Part shown: positions 8,822-17,460 of the stretch, in pieces
Position numbering within the stretch: the first letter of the stretch is position 1
How the letters are laid out: each line of letters opens with the position of its first letter
NCBI GenBank assembly: GCA_024635655.1
Contig: JAGXIL010000062.1
Coordinates: 93,023 to 157,022, forward strand
DNA length: 64,000 bases
DNA from: Gillisia sp.
GTDB lineage: Bacteria; Bacteroidota; Bacteroidia; Flavobacteriales; Flavobacteriaceae
Direction: 5' to 3'
Notes under the pieces: model-generated
Told to the model about the DNA's origin: nothing
What the model saw: the letters and a program-made list of their open reading frames with translations, nothing else
Database searches by the model: none
Program-made: the position numbers and the translations under genes

Positions 8822-10309
8822 ATGGATATTACCACTGAAAATGTTCTGTTAATTGGTTCCCTCCTGTTATTCATTAGCATATTGGCAGGAAAAACCTCTT
8901 ATAAATTCGGGGTCCCTACTTTGGTTTTATTCCTTATGGTTGGCATATTGTCTGGATCTGAAGGTATAGGAAAAATAAATTTCGAGGACCCTCAGCTGGC
9001 GCAGTTTATAGGTATTGTCTCACTTAATTTCATTCTTTTTTCAGGGGGCCTGGATACCAGCTGGAAAAGTATAAAACCTGTAATGTGGCAGGGAATTTCA
9101 CTTTCTACATTAGGAGTTCTTATCACTGCAATTCTGGTTGGGTTTTTCGTAAGTTTTATCACAGATTTTACCATTTATGAAGGCCTGCTGCTTGGAGCTA
9201 TTGTTTCTTCCACCGATGCTGCAGCTGTATTCTCTATATTACGAGGAAAAAATTTAGCTCTAAAAAGCAAATTAAGGCCTACCCTGGAGCTGGAAAGTGG
9301 GAGTAATGATCCCATGGCCTATTTCCTGACTATTGCTTTTTTAGGCCTGGTACTAAACCCAGATCAAAGCGTATACAGTATTATTCCATTTTTTCTTCAG
9401 CAAATTATCATTGGCGGGGTTCTGGGCTTAGGTTTCGGAAAAATGAGCAAGATCATTATTAACAGGATAAAATTAGATTTTGAAGGTCTGTATCCTGTAC
9501 TCGCTATTGCTTTAATGTTTATATCATTTTCTGCAACAGATTTTCTTGGAGGCAATGGTTTTCTCGCAGTATATCTCTCTGCTGTCTACCTTGGGAACCG
9601 TGACATTATCCACAAAAGAACTATCATGCGAATGTTTGATGGTCTGGCCTGGTTGATGCAAATTGTCCTTTTCCTTACTTTAGGTCTGCTTGTGTTTCCA
9701 AGCCAGGTCTTGCCGGTGGTTGGAATTGGAATTTTCGTATCGGTATTTTTGATCTTTATAGCCAGGCCTTTAAGCGTTTTTATAAGCCTTATGTTCTTTA
9801 AAATGAAAATGCGCAGAAGGTGGTATATTTCCTGGGTAGGGCTTAGGGGTGCAGTTCCAATTGTTTTTGCAACTTATCCCCTGTTGGCCGGAATAGATAA
9901 GGCAGATATGATCTTCAATATCGTATTTTTCGTTTCCCTTAGTTCTGTTCTTGTTCAGGGAACTACTTTATCCCTGGTTGCAAAATGGCTTCACGTTGCA
10001 CTGCCGGGAAAAGCCAAAATAAAATCCCCTGTAGATACTTTTTTAAGTGACGGAGTAAAATCCAATATTAGAGAGATCATAATTCCGGAAAATAATTTTT
10101 CTGTAGGAACGAAAATAGTAGATTTGAAATTTCCAAAAAGAGCTATCATTGCCATGATCTCCCGAAATGAAAAGTTTCTTACTCCAAACGGAGCAACAAA
10201 GATCCAGCCTAACGATTTACTAATTATTCTTTCTGAAGATAAAAACTCTCTACACGAAGTATATGAGCGGCTAAATTTAGATGTGCCACAGGAGGAGGAA
10301 GACCATTAA
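8822..10309 (+). CDS. CPA1-family K+(Na+)/H+ antiporter with TrkA-C domain (NhaP2/CvrA type)
   Basis: Integral inner-membrane cation/proton antiporter of 495 residues. The N-terminal ~390 residues form about a dozen hydrophobic segments with CPA1 features, including the acidic segments SSTDAAAVFSIL and LESGSNDPMAYF expected at the ion site. Residues ~405-485 form a soluble TrkA-C (RCK_C) regulatory domain. This combination is that of NhaP2/CvrA, which exports K+ and protects cells from K+ and low-osmolarity stress; the exact ion cannot be told from sequence. The stop overlaps the convergent kmo stop by 4 bp. Confidence 0.88.
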   Translation: MDITTENVLLIGSLLLFISILAGKTSYKFGVPTLVLFLMVGILSGSEGIGKINFEDPQLAQFIGIVSLNFILFSGGLDTSWKSIKPVMWQGISLSTLGVLITAILVGFFVSFITDFTIYEGLLLGAIVSSTDAAAVFSILRGKNLALKSKLRPTLELESGSNDPMAYFLTIAFLGLVLNPDQSVYSIIPFFLQQIIIGGVLGLGFGKMSKIIINRIKLDFEGLYPVLAIALMFISFSATDFLGGNGFLAVYLSAVYLGNRDIIHKRTIMRMFDGLAWLMQIVLFLTLGLLVFPSQVLPVVGIGIFVSVFLIFIARPLSVFISLMFFKMKMRRRWYISWVGLRGAVPIVFATYPLLAGIDKADMIFNIVFFVSLSSVLVQGTTLSLVAKWLHVALPGKAKIKSPVDTFLSDGVKSNIREIIIPENNFSVGTKIVDLKFPKRAIIAMISRNEKFLTPNGATKIQPNDLLIILSEDKNSLHEVYERLNLDVPQEEEDH

Positions 10310-11661
10310 ATAGATCTTTGATTTTTCAACATGTCCAGGATCATATCTTCCACTTCTTTACTGTTCCATTTTGCTTCAATCTCATTAAGCTTCATGACCT
10401 CATCCATTATTTTTCGCTGTTGGTCACCAATGGCCAGGGCTTCAGCATAAGGTTTATCTGAAAAAGTTACCCTGGAATATAATGGCACCCATTTATCGGG
10501 AAACTTTTCTGTGAAGTAATTTTCAATCTTTTTCCGCAGTAAAAAATCTGAACTAGCCGTTTTGTTACTCATTTCAACAAAATTGCGGTAGCTTAATTCT
10601 GCAATTGCATCGGCATTAGGTTTTCGGGAGGTTTGATATTCAGAAAATATGGTTTTCCAGTCATCTCCATATTCATCCATAAGGTCATCCAGAACGGCAA
10701 TGTCTTCAAATCCTGCATTCATACCCTGTCCATAAAATGGTACAATGGCGTGGGCAGAATCTCCTACCAAAGCGATCTTATCTTCATAGGTCCATGGAAA
10801 ACACTTCATAGTTACCATAGCACTGGTAGGATGATTAAAAAAATCACGGGTCAAATTTGAAATATCATCTTTAATATCGGGAAAATAGGTAGTAAAGAAT
10901 TGCTCTGCCTTTTTTTCTGTAGTAATGTTCTCAAAGGAGACCTCTCCTTCAAATGGCAAAAACAAAGTACAGGTAAAACTTCCATTTAGATTGGGCATAG
11001 CTATAAGCATAAATTCCCCTCTAGGCCATATATGAAAAGAAGCATTATCAAGTTTATGCGTTCCATCTGGATTAGCAGGAATTGTGAGCTCCTTGTAGGC
11101 AACATCAATGAAATTTTGTGAATAATTGAATCGGCTTTGGCGCTGCATTTTGTGTCTTACCCTGGAAAATGCCCCATCTGCACCAAAGACAACATCATAT
11201 TGATATTCTTTCCATTCACTTTTCTCACTTTCTCCGGTATAGATCTTCGCTTCAGCCAGATCAATATCCCAAACCTTTTCTTCAAACTTAAAAACGGCAC
11301 CCGCCTCTTCTGCAAGATCTATCATACGGCGGTTTAAAACCCCCCTTGAAATTGAATAGATCGCTTCCCCTTCTTTGCCGTATTTTTGGAAATAAACCTG
11401 CTTCCCCGTAACGTGCATAGCCCTTTTATCTAAAGGCAAGGCAAGTTTCCTGATCTCTGTCTCTATACCTACTTTTTTCAAAGCATTCCATCCTCTGTTG
11501 GACATGGCAAGATTAATAGACCTTCCGGAAAATTCTACAGTTCTTACATCCTGTCTTCTGTCAAAAACTGTAACAGTATGCCCCCTCTTACGAAGGTAAA
11601 TGGCCAATAAAGATCCTACAAGCCCGGAGCCTATAACGGCTATATTTTTTACTTTTTGCAT
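10306..11661 (-). CDS. kmo: Kynurenine 3-monooxygenase
   Basis: FAD- and NADPH-dependent hydroxylase that converts L-kynurenine to 3-hydroxykynurenine. The 451-residue protein starts with the FAD-binding GxGxxG motif (VIGSGLVGSLLAIYL) and has the second FAD motif GDSAHAIVPFYGQGMNAG typical of KMO, with a C-terminal hydrophobic-helical extension. Kynureninase, the next enzyme of the pathway, lies 4.4 kb away on the same strand, with plus-strand genes between, so they are not one operon. The convergent antiporter overlaps the stop by 4 bp. Confidence 0.95.
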   Translation of the reverse strand: MQKVKNIAVIGSGLVGSLLAIYLRKRGHTVTVFDRRQDVRTVEFSGRSINLAMSNRGWNALKKVGIETEIRKLALPLDKRAMHVTGKQVYFQKYGKEGEAIYSISRGVLNRRMIDLAEEAGAVFKFEEKVWDIDLAEAKIYTGESEKSEWKEYQYDVVFGADGAFSRVRHKMQRQSRFNYSQNFIDVAYKELTIPANPDGTHKLDNASFHIWPRGEFMLIAMPNLNGSFTCTLFLPFEGEVSFENITTEKKAEQFFTTYFPDIKDDISNLTRDFFNHPTSAMVTMKCFPWTYEDKIALVGDSAHAIVPFYGQGMNAGFEDIAVLDDLMDEYGDDWKTIFSEYQTSRKPNADAIAELSYRNFVEMSNKTASSDFLLRKKIENYFTEKFPDKWVPLYSRVTFSDKPYAEALAIGDQQRKIMDEVMKLNEIEAKWNSKEVEDMILDMLKNQRSI

Positions 11662-12030
11662 TTGTTGCTTTAAATACCTTTGAGCAGTGGTACTGACAAT
11701 TAAAATATAGGATACTATCTGCGGCGCCTCATTATCCTGCGTAAAAATACAGAATTAATGGGAAATGCATACAAATACAAACCTTTTTCACAAGCTGTTA
11801 TACCTGTGCTCTCACCTGGTTTTATATTAAATTCAAAAAAAGTTAAAATACTGCCATTTACCTTATGTTTAACACCGGTTATTACTTCTAATCATATCTT
11901 TAAAAACAAATAATAGCTCATTCACAGGGGTCAGGATAGACCAAGCCTTTAGTGATTGGCAAGGCCTTGATATAAATCCTACAGAGAATCAATTGGATAA
12001 AGGAGAGCTTACTACAAAATATTAAAAATT
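11662..12030. other. Intergenic stretch with possible gene remnant
   Basis: About 370 bp between divergent kmo and an 81-residue protein gene. The left part should hold the kmo promoter. The right part (about 11882-12025) has an open plus frame without a usual start codon that ends 5 bp before the next ATG and reads protein-like at its end (TGVRIDQAFSDWQGLDINP). No RNA gene was recognised. Confidence 0.4.
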
Positions 12031-12276
12031 ATGGATCAGGAAAAATTGGATCAAATGCGGGCAATTTTAGCCAAGTTAGAAGACATTAAAAACAGTCAGG
12101 AAAGTATTATTGACAAAATTAATCATGTAATTACAGATCTGTTTCAGCATCCGGATAAAGATCTTGAAAAAGCAATGGAAGACGCCCACCAGAAATCTTC
12201 AGACAATGTTGATTCTGTAAGGGAAGTTATTGATGATTATGAGATCAGGATCAATAAAATGGAGAACGAAGGCTAA
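12031..12276 (+). CDS. Small acidic coiled-coil protein, hypothetical
   Basis: Unrecognised 81-residue protein. It is rich in D, E, K and Q, has no membrane segment or signal peptide, and has heptad-like spacing (LDQMRAILAKLEDIKN and later INHVITDLF), so it is probably a cytosolic helical or coiled-coil protein. A good terminator 33 bp after the stop (12310-12340) and protein-like codon use support it as a real gene. It may be part of a small unit separate from the flavin reductase that follows. Confidence 0.65.
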   Translation: MDQEKLDQMRAILAKLEDIKNSQESIIDKINHVITDLFQHPDKDLEKAMEDAHQKSSDNVDSVREVIDDYEIRINKMENEG

Positions 12277-12309
12277 ACTTATAGTAGTTAACCCGGATAT
12301 TATTAACTT

Positions 12310-12340
12310 GAGGTCAATTTTAAAAATTGACCTCTTTTTT
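12310..12340 (+). terminator. Rho-independent terminator after the 81-residue gene
   Basis: A 12-bp inverted repeat (GAGGTCAATTTT and AAAATTGACCTC) is followed by TTTTTT. It ends only 3 bp before the ATG of the flavin reductase gene at 12344, so that gene needs read-through or an initiation site within this region. Confidence 0.8.
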
Positions 12341-12343
12341 AAT

Positions 12344-12988
12344 ATGAAACATTACCATATTTCCGATATTGACGAACTGGATGAATTATTTCGGAGCAAT
12401 CTTGTTAATAGTTGCACCGGGTATAAATCGGCAAATTTATTGGCAACCATTTCAAAAGGCGGAAGAACTAACGTAGCCGTTTTTAATTCTGTTACCCACA
12501 TTGGAAGCAACCCGCCAATGATAGGATTTATTCTCAGACCCACAACCGTTCCCAGGAATACTTATAAAAACATAAGAGAAACAGGAGTTTTTACCGTAAA
12601 TCATATCAATAAGAACATGATTGAACAGGCACATCAAACTGCCGCAAAATATGATGAAAAAACTTCAGAATTTCTGGAAACAGGCCTGGAAGAAGAGTAT
12701 CTTCATGCCTTTGATGCTCCATATGTAAAACAATCGTTAATTAAGATGGGCTGCCGGTACCTTAATGAATATAACATCAAAGAAAACAATACCATTCTGG
12801 TTATAGCCTCAATAGAGCACCTCTATTTTGAAGAAGGAATCCGAATGCCGGATGGCTGGTTAAGACTAGAAGATGCTAACACAGTAGCAATTAATGGTTT
12901 GGACGGTTATGCTCTTCCGGAATTATTGGACCGGTTCCATTATGCAAGGCCTGGAAAAGAAATTAGATCATATTTCAAGAAAATGTAA
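12344..12988 (+). CDS. Flavin reductase-like FMN-binding domain protein
   Basis: A 214-residue protein of the split-barrel flavin reductase family. The N-terminal NSCTGYKSANLLATISKGG segment resembles the flavin-binding core, and GFILRPTTVPRNTYKNIRETGVFTVN matches the usual flavin reductase-like motif with the R-P and T-x-N-I elements. It may supply reduced flavin to a partner or act as an oxidoreductase; no partner monooxygenase is adjacent, although kmo is nearby in the other direction. The longer ORF begins inside the previous gene; the ATG at 12344 gives a normal N-terminus right after a terminator. Confidence 0.8.
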   Translation: MKHYHISDIDELDELFRSNLVNSCTGYKSANLLATISKGGRTNVAVFNSVTHIGSNPPMIGFILRPTTVPRNTYKNIRETGVFTVNHINKNMIEQAHQTAAKYDEKTSEFLETGLEEEYLHAFDAPYVKQSLIKMGCRYLNEYNIKENNTILVIASIEHLYFEEGIRMPDGWLRLEDANTVAINGLDGYALPELLDRFHYARPGKEIRSYFKKM

Positions 12989-13389
12989 GGCAAAAAGTAA
13001 TTATGAAAATTAAAAAATTCGTTAACCTCTTATAATAAACTGTTTACATAAACAATCCTTTTTGTTTGTTTGTTACCAACTCAAATTTTGCAAGATGTAA
13101 AAGGCTCCGACTAAAGCAAAAAAATACCTCAGAAGGAAAGCTGAAAAGCCGTTCACCTATTATAATTTAGAAAAATTATTAAAAATCTCGAAAATTTTCA
13201 ATAAATTAGTTAAACACTAGTTAAAAAGGTTTTTGTTCCTACAGCTAATGCATAAATTCGAAGGATAAATAACTAATCAGGTTATTGGTTTTAAATGGCA
13301 TTTTTACCTGATATAATTTAAGTATGCTTAACCCTAAATAATCAATAACTATTAAACAGTAACTAAGGTTACTTTAAACACCAACAATT
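12989..13389. other. Gene-free intergenic region upstream of a small membrane protein
   Basis: Four hundred AT-rich bases without a convincing ORF, RNA or long inverted repeat. The length suggests a long leader or regulatory region for the small membrane protein at 13390. A TTG near 13284 lies upstream of a TATAATTT-like box near 13314, but the promoter is only suggestive. Confidence 0.35.
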
Positions 13390-13545
13390 ATGAGAGATTT
13401 AATTTGGCTTATCGTAGTATTATTAGTAATCGGATGGCTAGTAGGTTACTTTGCCTTTCCAGACCTAGGAAGCATTATTCACATATTAATTGTGGTAGCT
13501 GTGATCCTGATTCTTTACAAATTACTTACAGGTAGGAGAATGTAA
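13390..13545 (+). CDS. Small membrane protein, lmo0937 family
   Basis: A 51-residue protein, MRDLIWLIVVLLVIGWLV at the start, with two hydrophobic segments (residues ~3-22 and ~28-44) and a basic C-terminus (LLTGRRM). It matches the short lmo0937-type membrane proteins common in Bacteroidota and Firmicutes, often linked to envelope or general stress; the function is unknown. A strong terminator follows 16 bp after the stop and a 400-bp leader precedes it, both consistent with a highly and separately expressed gene. Confidence 0.85.
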   Translation: MRDLIWLIVVLLVIGWLVGYFAFPDLGSIIHILIVVAVILILYKLLTGRRM

Positions 13546-13561
13546 TTCAAACCTAAATATG

Positions 13562-13588
13562 AAAGCCCTTTTTTTAAAGGGCTTTTTT
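13562..13588 (+). terminator. Rho-independent terminator after lmo0937-type gene
   Basis: Inverted repeat AAAGCCCTTT / AAAGGGCTTT followed by a T-run, 16 bp after the stop codon. Confidence 0.8.
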
Positions 13589-13617
13589 ATGCCTTATAAT
13601 TATCAAATTAATCACTC

Positions 13618-14376
13618 ATGTGGAATGTAAATGGAAAAACTGCTCTGGTAACGGGTGGAACTAAAGGAATAGGAAAAGCTACTGTACTTGAATTTTTAGA
13701 TCTTGGCGCAGAAGTTCTATTTACTGCCCGAAACGAAAACGAGGTAAAAGACCTCGAAGAACATTTAAGGTCTGAAAGTTTTGCTGCCACGGGATTAGTG
13801 GCTGATGTTTCTGTTAAAGAAGACAGGGAAAAGATATATAAGTGGATCGAAAATAAGTGGAATAACCTGGACATCCTGGTACATAATGCAGGAATAAATA
13901 TTCGTAAAAAAGCCCTTGACTACACGGAAGAAGAATACCAAAAAGTACTGAATATCAATTTAATTTCTCCTTTTGAGCTTAGCAGGATGCTACATTCTTT
14001 TTTAGAAAGAAGCAGTACTGCTTCCATAATCAATGTTTCCTCTGTAGCAGCACTTCAGGATGTAGGTACAGGGACACCGTATGCCATGGCAAAGGCAGGT
14101 TTGTTACAACAAACCCGAAGCCTTGCCTGCGAATGGGCAAAAGATGGAATACGGGTAAATGCTGTTTCTCCCTGGTTTACTGAAACCCCGCTTACCAAAA
14201 GTTTTTTGTCTCAACAAGACAAAATGAAAAGCATAAAAGAACGCACTCCTTTAAGACGAATTGCAAAGGCCAAAGAAATAGCTGCAATAATTGCATTTTT
14301 AGCCATGGAGAAATCCTCTTATATCACAGGGCAAAATATTGTGGCTGATGGAGGAATGACAATAAATGCAATTTAA
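13618..14376 (+). CDS. SDR-family oxidoreductase (tropinone reductase-like)
   Basis: A 252-residue classical short-chain dehydrogenase. It has the cofactor motif TGGTKGIGKAT, the NAG segment (HNAGINIR), the catalytic serine in NVSSVAAL and the YxxxK pair in TPYAMAKAG; the C-terminal segment ITGQNIVADGGM is typical. The closest general resemblance is to tropinone reductase-like and 3-oxoacyl-ACP reductase-like proteins, so the substrate is open. It is preceded by a terminator and followed by an unrelated lipoprotein gene with its own promoter-like box. Confidence 0.9.
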   Translation: MWNVNGKTALVTGGTKGIGKATVLEFLDLGAEVLFTARNENEVKDLEEHLRSESFAATGLVADVSVKEDREKIYKWIENKWNNLDILVHNAGINIRKKALDYTEEEYQKVLNINLISPFELSRMLHSFLERSSTASIINVSSVAALQDVGTGTPYAMAKAGLLQQTRSLACEWAKDGIRVNAVSPWFTETPLTKSFLSQQDKMKSIKERTPLRRIAKAKEIAAIIAFLAMEKSSYITGQNIVADGGMTINAI

Positions 14377-14411
14377 ATTTCTTTCTAATGCCCTCTTAAT
14401 GGTAATATTCC

Positions 14412-14419
14412 TAATTTTA
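14412..14419 (+). promoter_or_regulatory. -7-like element upstream of lipoprotein gene
   Basis: TAATTTTA fits TAnnTTTA and lies 16 nt before the ATG at 14436. Confidence 0.35.
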
Positions 14420-14435
14420 GAAAAAATCATTAGTT

Positions 14436-15113
14436 ATGAAAAAAATATTATTCTTTGTAACCGTTGGCATATTGCTAACGGGGTGTAAAAACGACACCAA
14501 AAATTCTGCAGTTACTGAAGGATCACCACAAACCGGTGAGGCTACAGCCAAAAAAGTTGCCATGGCATACGGTTATGAAAATTTTGATGATGTAAAGCAA
14601 ATCAATTTCTCATTTAATGTAAAGATCAATGATACAATAAGAAGTTCAAGAACCTGGAACTGGTACCCTCAAGAAGAGCGGGTGGAACTTATTGAAAACG
14701 GGGAACGTTTTAGTTATGATAAGGATGGAGAATTTGACGAGACTGAAACGGCTGCAGATCAAAAATTTATCAATGACACTTATTGGTTCTTATTTCCCTA
14801 TCAACTGGTATGGAGCGAATACGAATCAGACTTCAACAGAATGGCTGTAGCTCCTATAAGCCAGCAAGAAATGCAGCAGCTAACAGTGAAATATGCCGGC
14901 GATGGAGGATATACCCCGGGAGACACATATCACCTGTATCTCAATGAGGATAACATTATTGAAGAATGGACATTTGAATCTTCAGAGGGCAGAACCTTAA
15001 CCACCACCTGGGAAGACCTTGAAACTTATAATGGAATTACAGTTGCAAAATCGCACAAAACCGAGGACGGAAGTTTTGAACTATTCTTTGACGATATTGA
15101 AGTGATAAAATAA
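14436..15113 (+). CDS. Hypothetical lipoprotein (LolA-like/DUF6503-type)
   Basis: A 225-residue predicted lipoprotein with a signal and lipobox (ILLTGC). The mature part has alternating short beta-strand patterns with many aromatic residues (TWNWYPQEERVELI, YWFLFPYQLVWSEY), resembling the LolA-like beta fold seen in flavobacterial DUF6503 proteins; this assignment is from memory of such proteins and is tentative. No catalytic motif is visible. It ends 6 bp before the stop of the convergent serine hydrolase gene. Confidence 0.7.
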   Translation: MKKILFFVTVGILLTGCKNDTKNSAVTEGSPQTGEATAKKVAMAYGYENFDDVKQINFSFNVKINDTIRSSRTWNWYPQEERVELIENGERFSYDKDGEFDETETAADQKFINDTYWFLFPYQLVWSEYESDFNRMAVAPISQQEMQQLTVKYAGDGGYTPGDTYHLYLNEDNIIEEWTFESSEGRTLTTTWEDLETYNGITVAKSHKTEDGSFELFFDDIEVIK

Positions 15114-15119
15114 TGGATA

Positions 15120-16052
15120 TTAAGGTTCTTGTCCCTGGATAAGAGCTTCTGAATCTTTTGCAGGCTTCCAGCCTGCATCAGGTTCAAAATAATTCCAAAG
15201 GAATGAAGATATTTTTCTTTGTAAGACCCAGGCTTCATTATCAAATTTCCACGATTCATCTTCATTGTCCGTGGTGGCAATGTAAAATACATAATCCCCA
15301 TTTGGAGCATTGACCATTACCAGTTCAGACTTGGATTGGTTTACCATCCCTTGTTTTGAGGCAGCCTGAACATAGGGCGGAATTTGCGAAAGTGAATATT
15401 CGGTATAAAAAGAATTGCTCAACATCCTGTACATTTCATCACTGGCGGCTTCGCTAACAAGTTCTCTATTTCGAATTTTTACCAATATGGAAGCCATTTC
15501 CCGCGGTGTGGTTTGGCCCCATCCATATTTCTCCCATATTTCTTCCCGGCCTTTGGTACGCGAATTTACGCGGGTATGGGTTAATCCAATGCCCTCCATA
15601 ATTTTATTAATCTCTTCTCCACCTCCTGCAAGTTCCTGGCTCCATAAAGAAGCTACATTATCACTGTAAGTGATCATAAGAGTTACTACATTACGAAGAT
15701 CGGTTTTGGTGCTGTCTTTATAGAACTGCATTAATCCCGAACCCCCATAAATGCGCTCTTTATTATAAAAAAGCGAATCTGTCAAACTCAGCTCTCCATT
15801 TTCAATTTTTTGAAATAGTGCGGCAAGAATAGGAACCTTTACTATACTGGCAGTGGGAAAAACAGTATCGGCATATATTCCGGCTTCTTTCTTTGTTGCG
15901 AGGTTATATACATAAACTCCCGCCACTCCTTTAAAATCATCTATGATTTCCTGAAGTTCCTTTTCAAGAGCAGGATCGTTTTGAACTTCCTGGGAACAAA
16001 CCGAATTAACTCCCAATAGAAAACCTAATAAGATAAACCCCTTTTTTACCAT
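15120..16052 (-). CDS. Class A beta-lactamase-like serine hydrolase
   Basis: A 310-residue secreted protein with an N-terminal signal peptide ending near SVCSQ. It has the class A active-site motifs: S69-x-x-K72 in TASIVKVP, S130-D-N in TYSDNVAS, and a KQG triad in ASKQGMV at the position of the usual KTG. This fits a periplasmic hydrolase of the class A beta-lactamase/transpeptidase fold. The changed third motif and low-complexity relation to true beta-lactamases mean that resistance cannot be inferred. Its start is 16 bp downstream of the kynU stop on the same strand, so co-transcription with kynU is possible. Confidence 0.85.
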   Translation of the reverse strand: MVKKGFILLGFLLGVNSVCSQEVQNDPALEKELQEIIDDFKGVAGVYVYNLATKKEAGIYADTVFPTASIVKVPILAALFQKIENGELSLTDSLFYNKERIYGGSGLMQFYKDSTKTDLRNVVTLMITYSDNVASLWSQELAGGGEEINKIMEGIGLTHTRVNSRTKGREEIWEKYGWGQTTPREMASILVKIRNRELVSEAASDEMYRMLSNSFYTEYSLSQIPPYVQAASKQGMVNQSKSELVMVNAPNGDYVFYIATTDNEDESWKFDNEAWVLQRKISSFLWNYFEPDAGWKPAKDSEALIQGQEP

Positions 16053-16068
16053 TGCACAAAAATTTAAA

Positions 16069-17343
16069 TTATTCTAAAATGCCTCTCTTCAAAATTTGTC
16101 CAAATTCAAACATGTCCTCAAAGGAACAGTAAAAAGGTGCAGGAGCTAATCGAATAACATTTGGTTCCCGCCAATCTGTTATGACTCCATTCTCCATTAA
16201 ATACTTAAATAACTCTTTACCTTCCCCGTGAAGAAAAACTGAAAGTTGGGTGCCACGATCTTCCTGTTTAGGAGGAGTTATGATTTCAAAATTCCCTTTT
16301 ACTTCCCTGTCAATTTCGTGTAGTATGAATTCAAGATACGCCACGATCAAATCCCTCTTTTTAATAAGTGCAGGCATACCCACCTCATCAAACATTTCAA
16401 CCGAAGCCAAATAAGGTGCCAGGGCTAAAACGGGGGCGTTACTTATTTGCCAGGCATGGGCGTTGGGTTCTGGTTGAAAATGAGGTTCCATTAAAAATCT
16501 ACGTTCCTTATTATGTCCCCACCAACCCTCAAAACGCGGTATATCCGTTCGGCCGTGATATTTTTCGTGAATATAACAACCCGAGGCATTTCCGGGGCCG
16601 GAATTCATATATTTATAACTACACCAGGCTGCAAAATCCACATCCCAGTCATGCAGTTCCAGTTCAATATTTCCGGCGGCATGAGCCAAATCCCAACCCA
16701 CCTTGGCACCAACAGCGTGACCTGCCTTAGTAATGGTCTTCATATCCATTACCTGCCCTGAATAGTAGTTCACTCCCCCTATTAAAACCAGGGCACACTC
16801 CTCTCCTACTTCTTCAATTTTTTTTAAAATATCCTCTGTTCGAAAATGATGTTCCCCCGGTCGTTTTTTTACTTCAACAACAGCATCGGCAGGATCATAC
16901 CCGTGAAATTTTACTTGTGAGGCGATCATATACTGGTCACTTGGAAAAGCTTTTTCTTCGCATATGATCTTATATCTTTTTTCTTCAGGATTATAAAAGG
17001 ATACCATCAGTAAATGCAAATTTACCGTTAAGGTATTCATAACGGTAATTTCTTCGGGTTTGGCACCAACCAGTTTGCCCAGCTTTTTTGAAAATCGCTC
17101 ATGATAATCCCACCAAGGTTTTTCAGCCTGGAAATGCCCCTCTACGGCAAGATTTGCCCAATCTTCCATTATATCATCCACATATTTTCCGGCAGATCTG
17201 GGTTGCAGGCCTAAAGAATTACCTGTAAAGTAAATGGCATTTTTCCCTTTTATTTTCGGAAAAATAAATTCAGATTTATAATGAGCCAGCGCATCATTTG
17301 CGTCCAGAGCTCGAGCAAATTCACGGGAATTAATAAAGTTCAT
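16069..17343 (-). CDS. kynU: Kynureninase
   Basis: PLP enzyme that cleaves kynurenine or 3-hydroxykynurenine to anthranilate or 3-hydroxyanthranilate plus alanine. The 424-residue length is normal. The PLP lysine is in the motif WCSYKYMNSGPG, and the FTGNSLGLQP start segment and WWGH region are typical of the family. It acts directly after kmo (10306-11661), so the two catalyse consecutive steps towards 3-hydroxyanthranilate, used for quinolinate and NAD synthesis or catabolism. The serine hydrolase gene follows by 16 bp. Confidence 0.95.
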   Translation of the reverse strand: MNFINSREFARALDANDALAHYKSEFIFPKIKGKNAIYFTGNSLGLQPRSAGKYVDDIMEDWANLAVEGHFQAEKPWWDYHERFSKKLGKLVGAKPEEITVMNTLTVNLHLLMVSFYNPEEKRYKIICEEKAFPSDQYMIASQVKFHGYDPADAVVEVKKRPGEHHFRTEDILKKIEEVGEECALVLIGGVNYYSGQVMDMKTITKAGHAVGAKVGWDLAHAAGNIELELHDWDVDFAAWCSYKYMNSGPGNASGCYIHEKYHGRTDIPRFEGWWGHNKERRFLMEPHFQPEPNAHAWQISNAPVLALAPYLASVEMFDEVGMPALIKKRDLIVAYLEFILHEIDREVKGNFEIITPPKQEDRGTQLSVFLHGEGKELFKYLMENGVITDWREPNVIRLAPAPFYCSFEDMFEFGQILKRGILE

Positions 17344-17439
17344 AGCAACAGGATTTTGGTAAAAATACCATTTAATTTCAGGTTCGGGGAGTGCCGGCTT
17401 TCAATATTTAAATAATCAGGATTTTTCCGGGAGTTTCTT

Positions 17440-17447
17440 TAAATTTG
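17440..17447 (+). promoter_or_regulatory. -7 promoter element upstream of O-methyltransferase
   Basis: TAAATTTG is an exact TAnnTTTG match, 13 nt before the ATG at 17461. No clear TTG is visible at the -33 distance. Confidence 0.45.
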
Positions 17448-17460
17448 TGAAAATAGAACT

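Noticed and set aside
11758..11915. Plus-strand ORF of about 51 codons starting ATGGGAAATGC in the kmo upstream region
   Set aside because: It has a chance-like composition, lies in the region that should hold the divergent kmo promoter, and has no recognisable domain or ribosome-level support.
15120..16052. Antibiotic-resistance beta-lactamase
   Set aside because: The SxxK and SDN motifs fit the fold, but the third motif is KQG and the protein is not clearly a beta-lactamase, so no resistance claim is supported.
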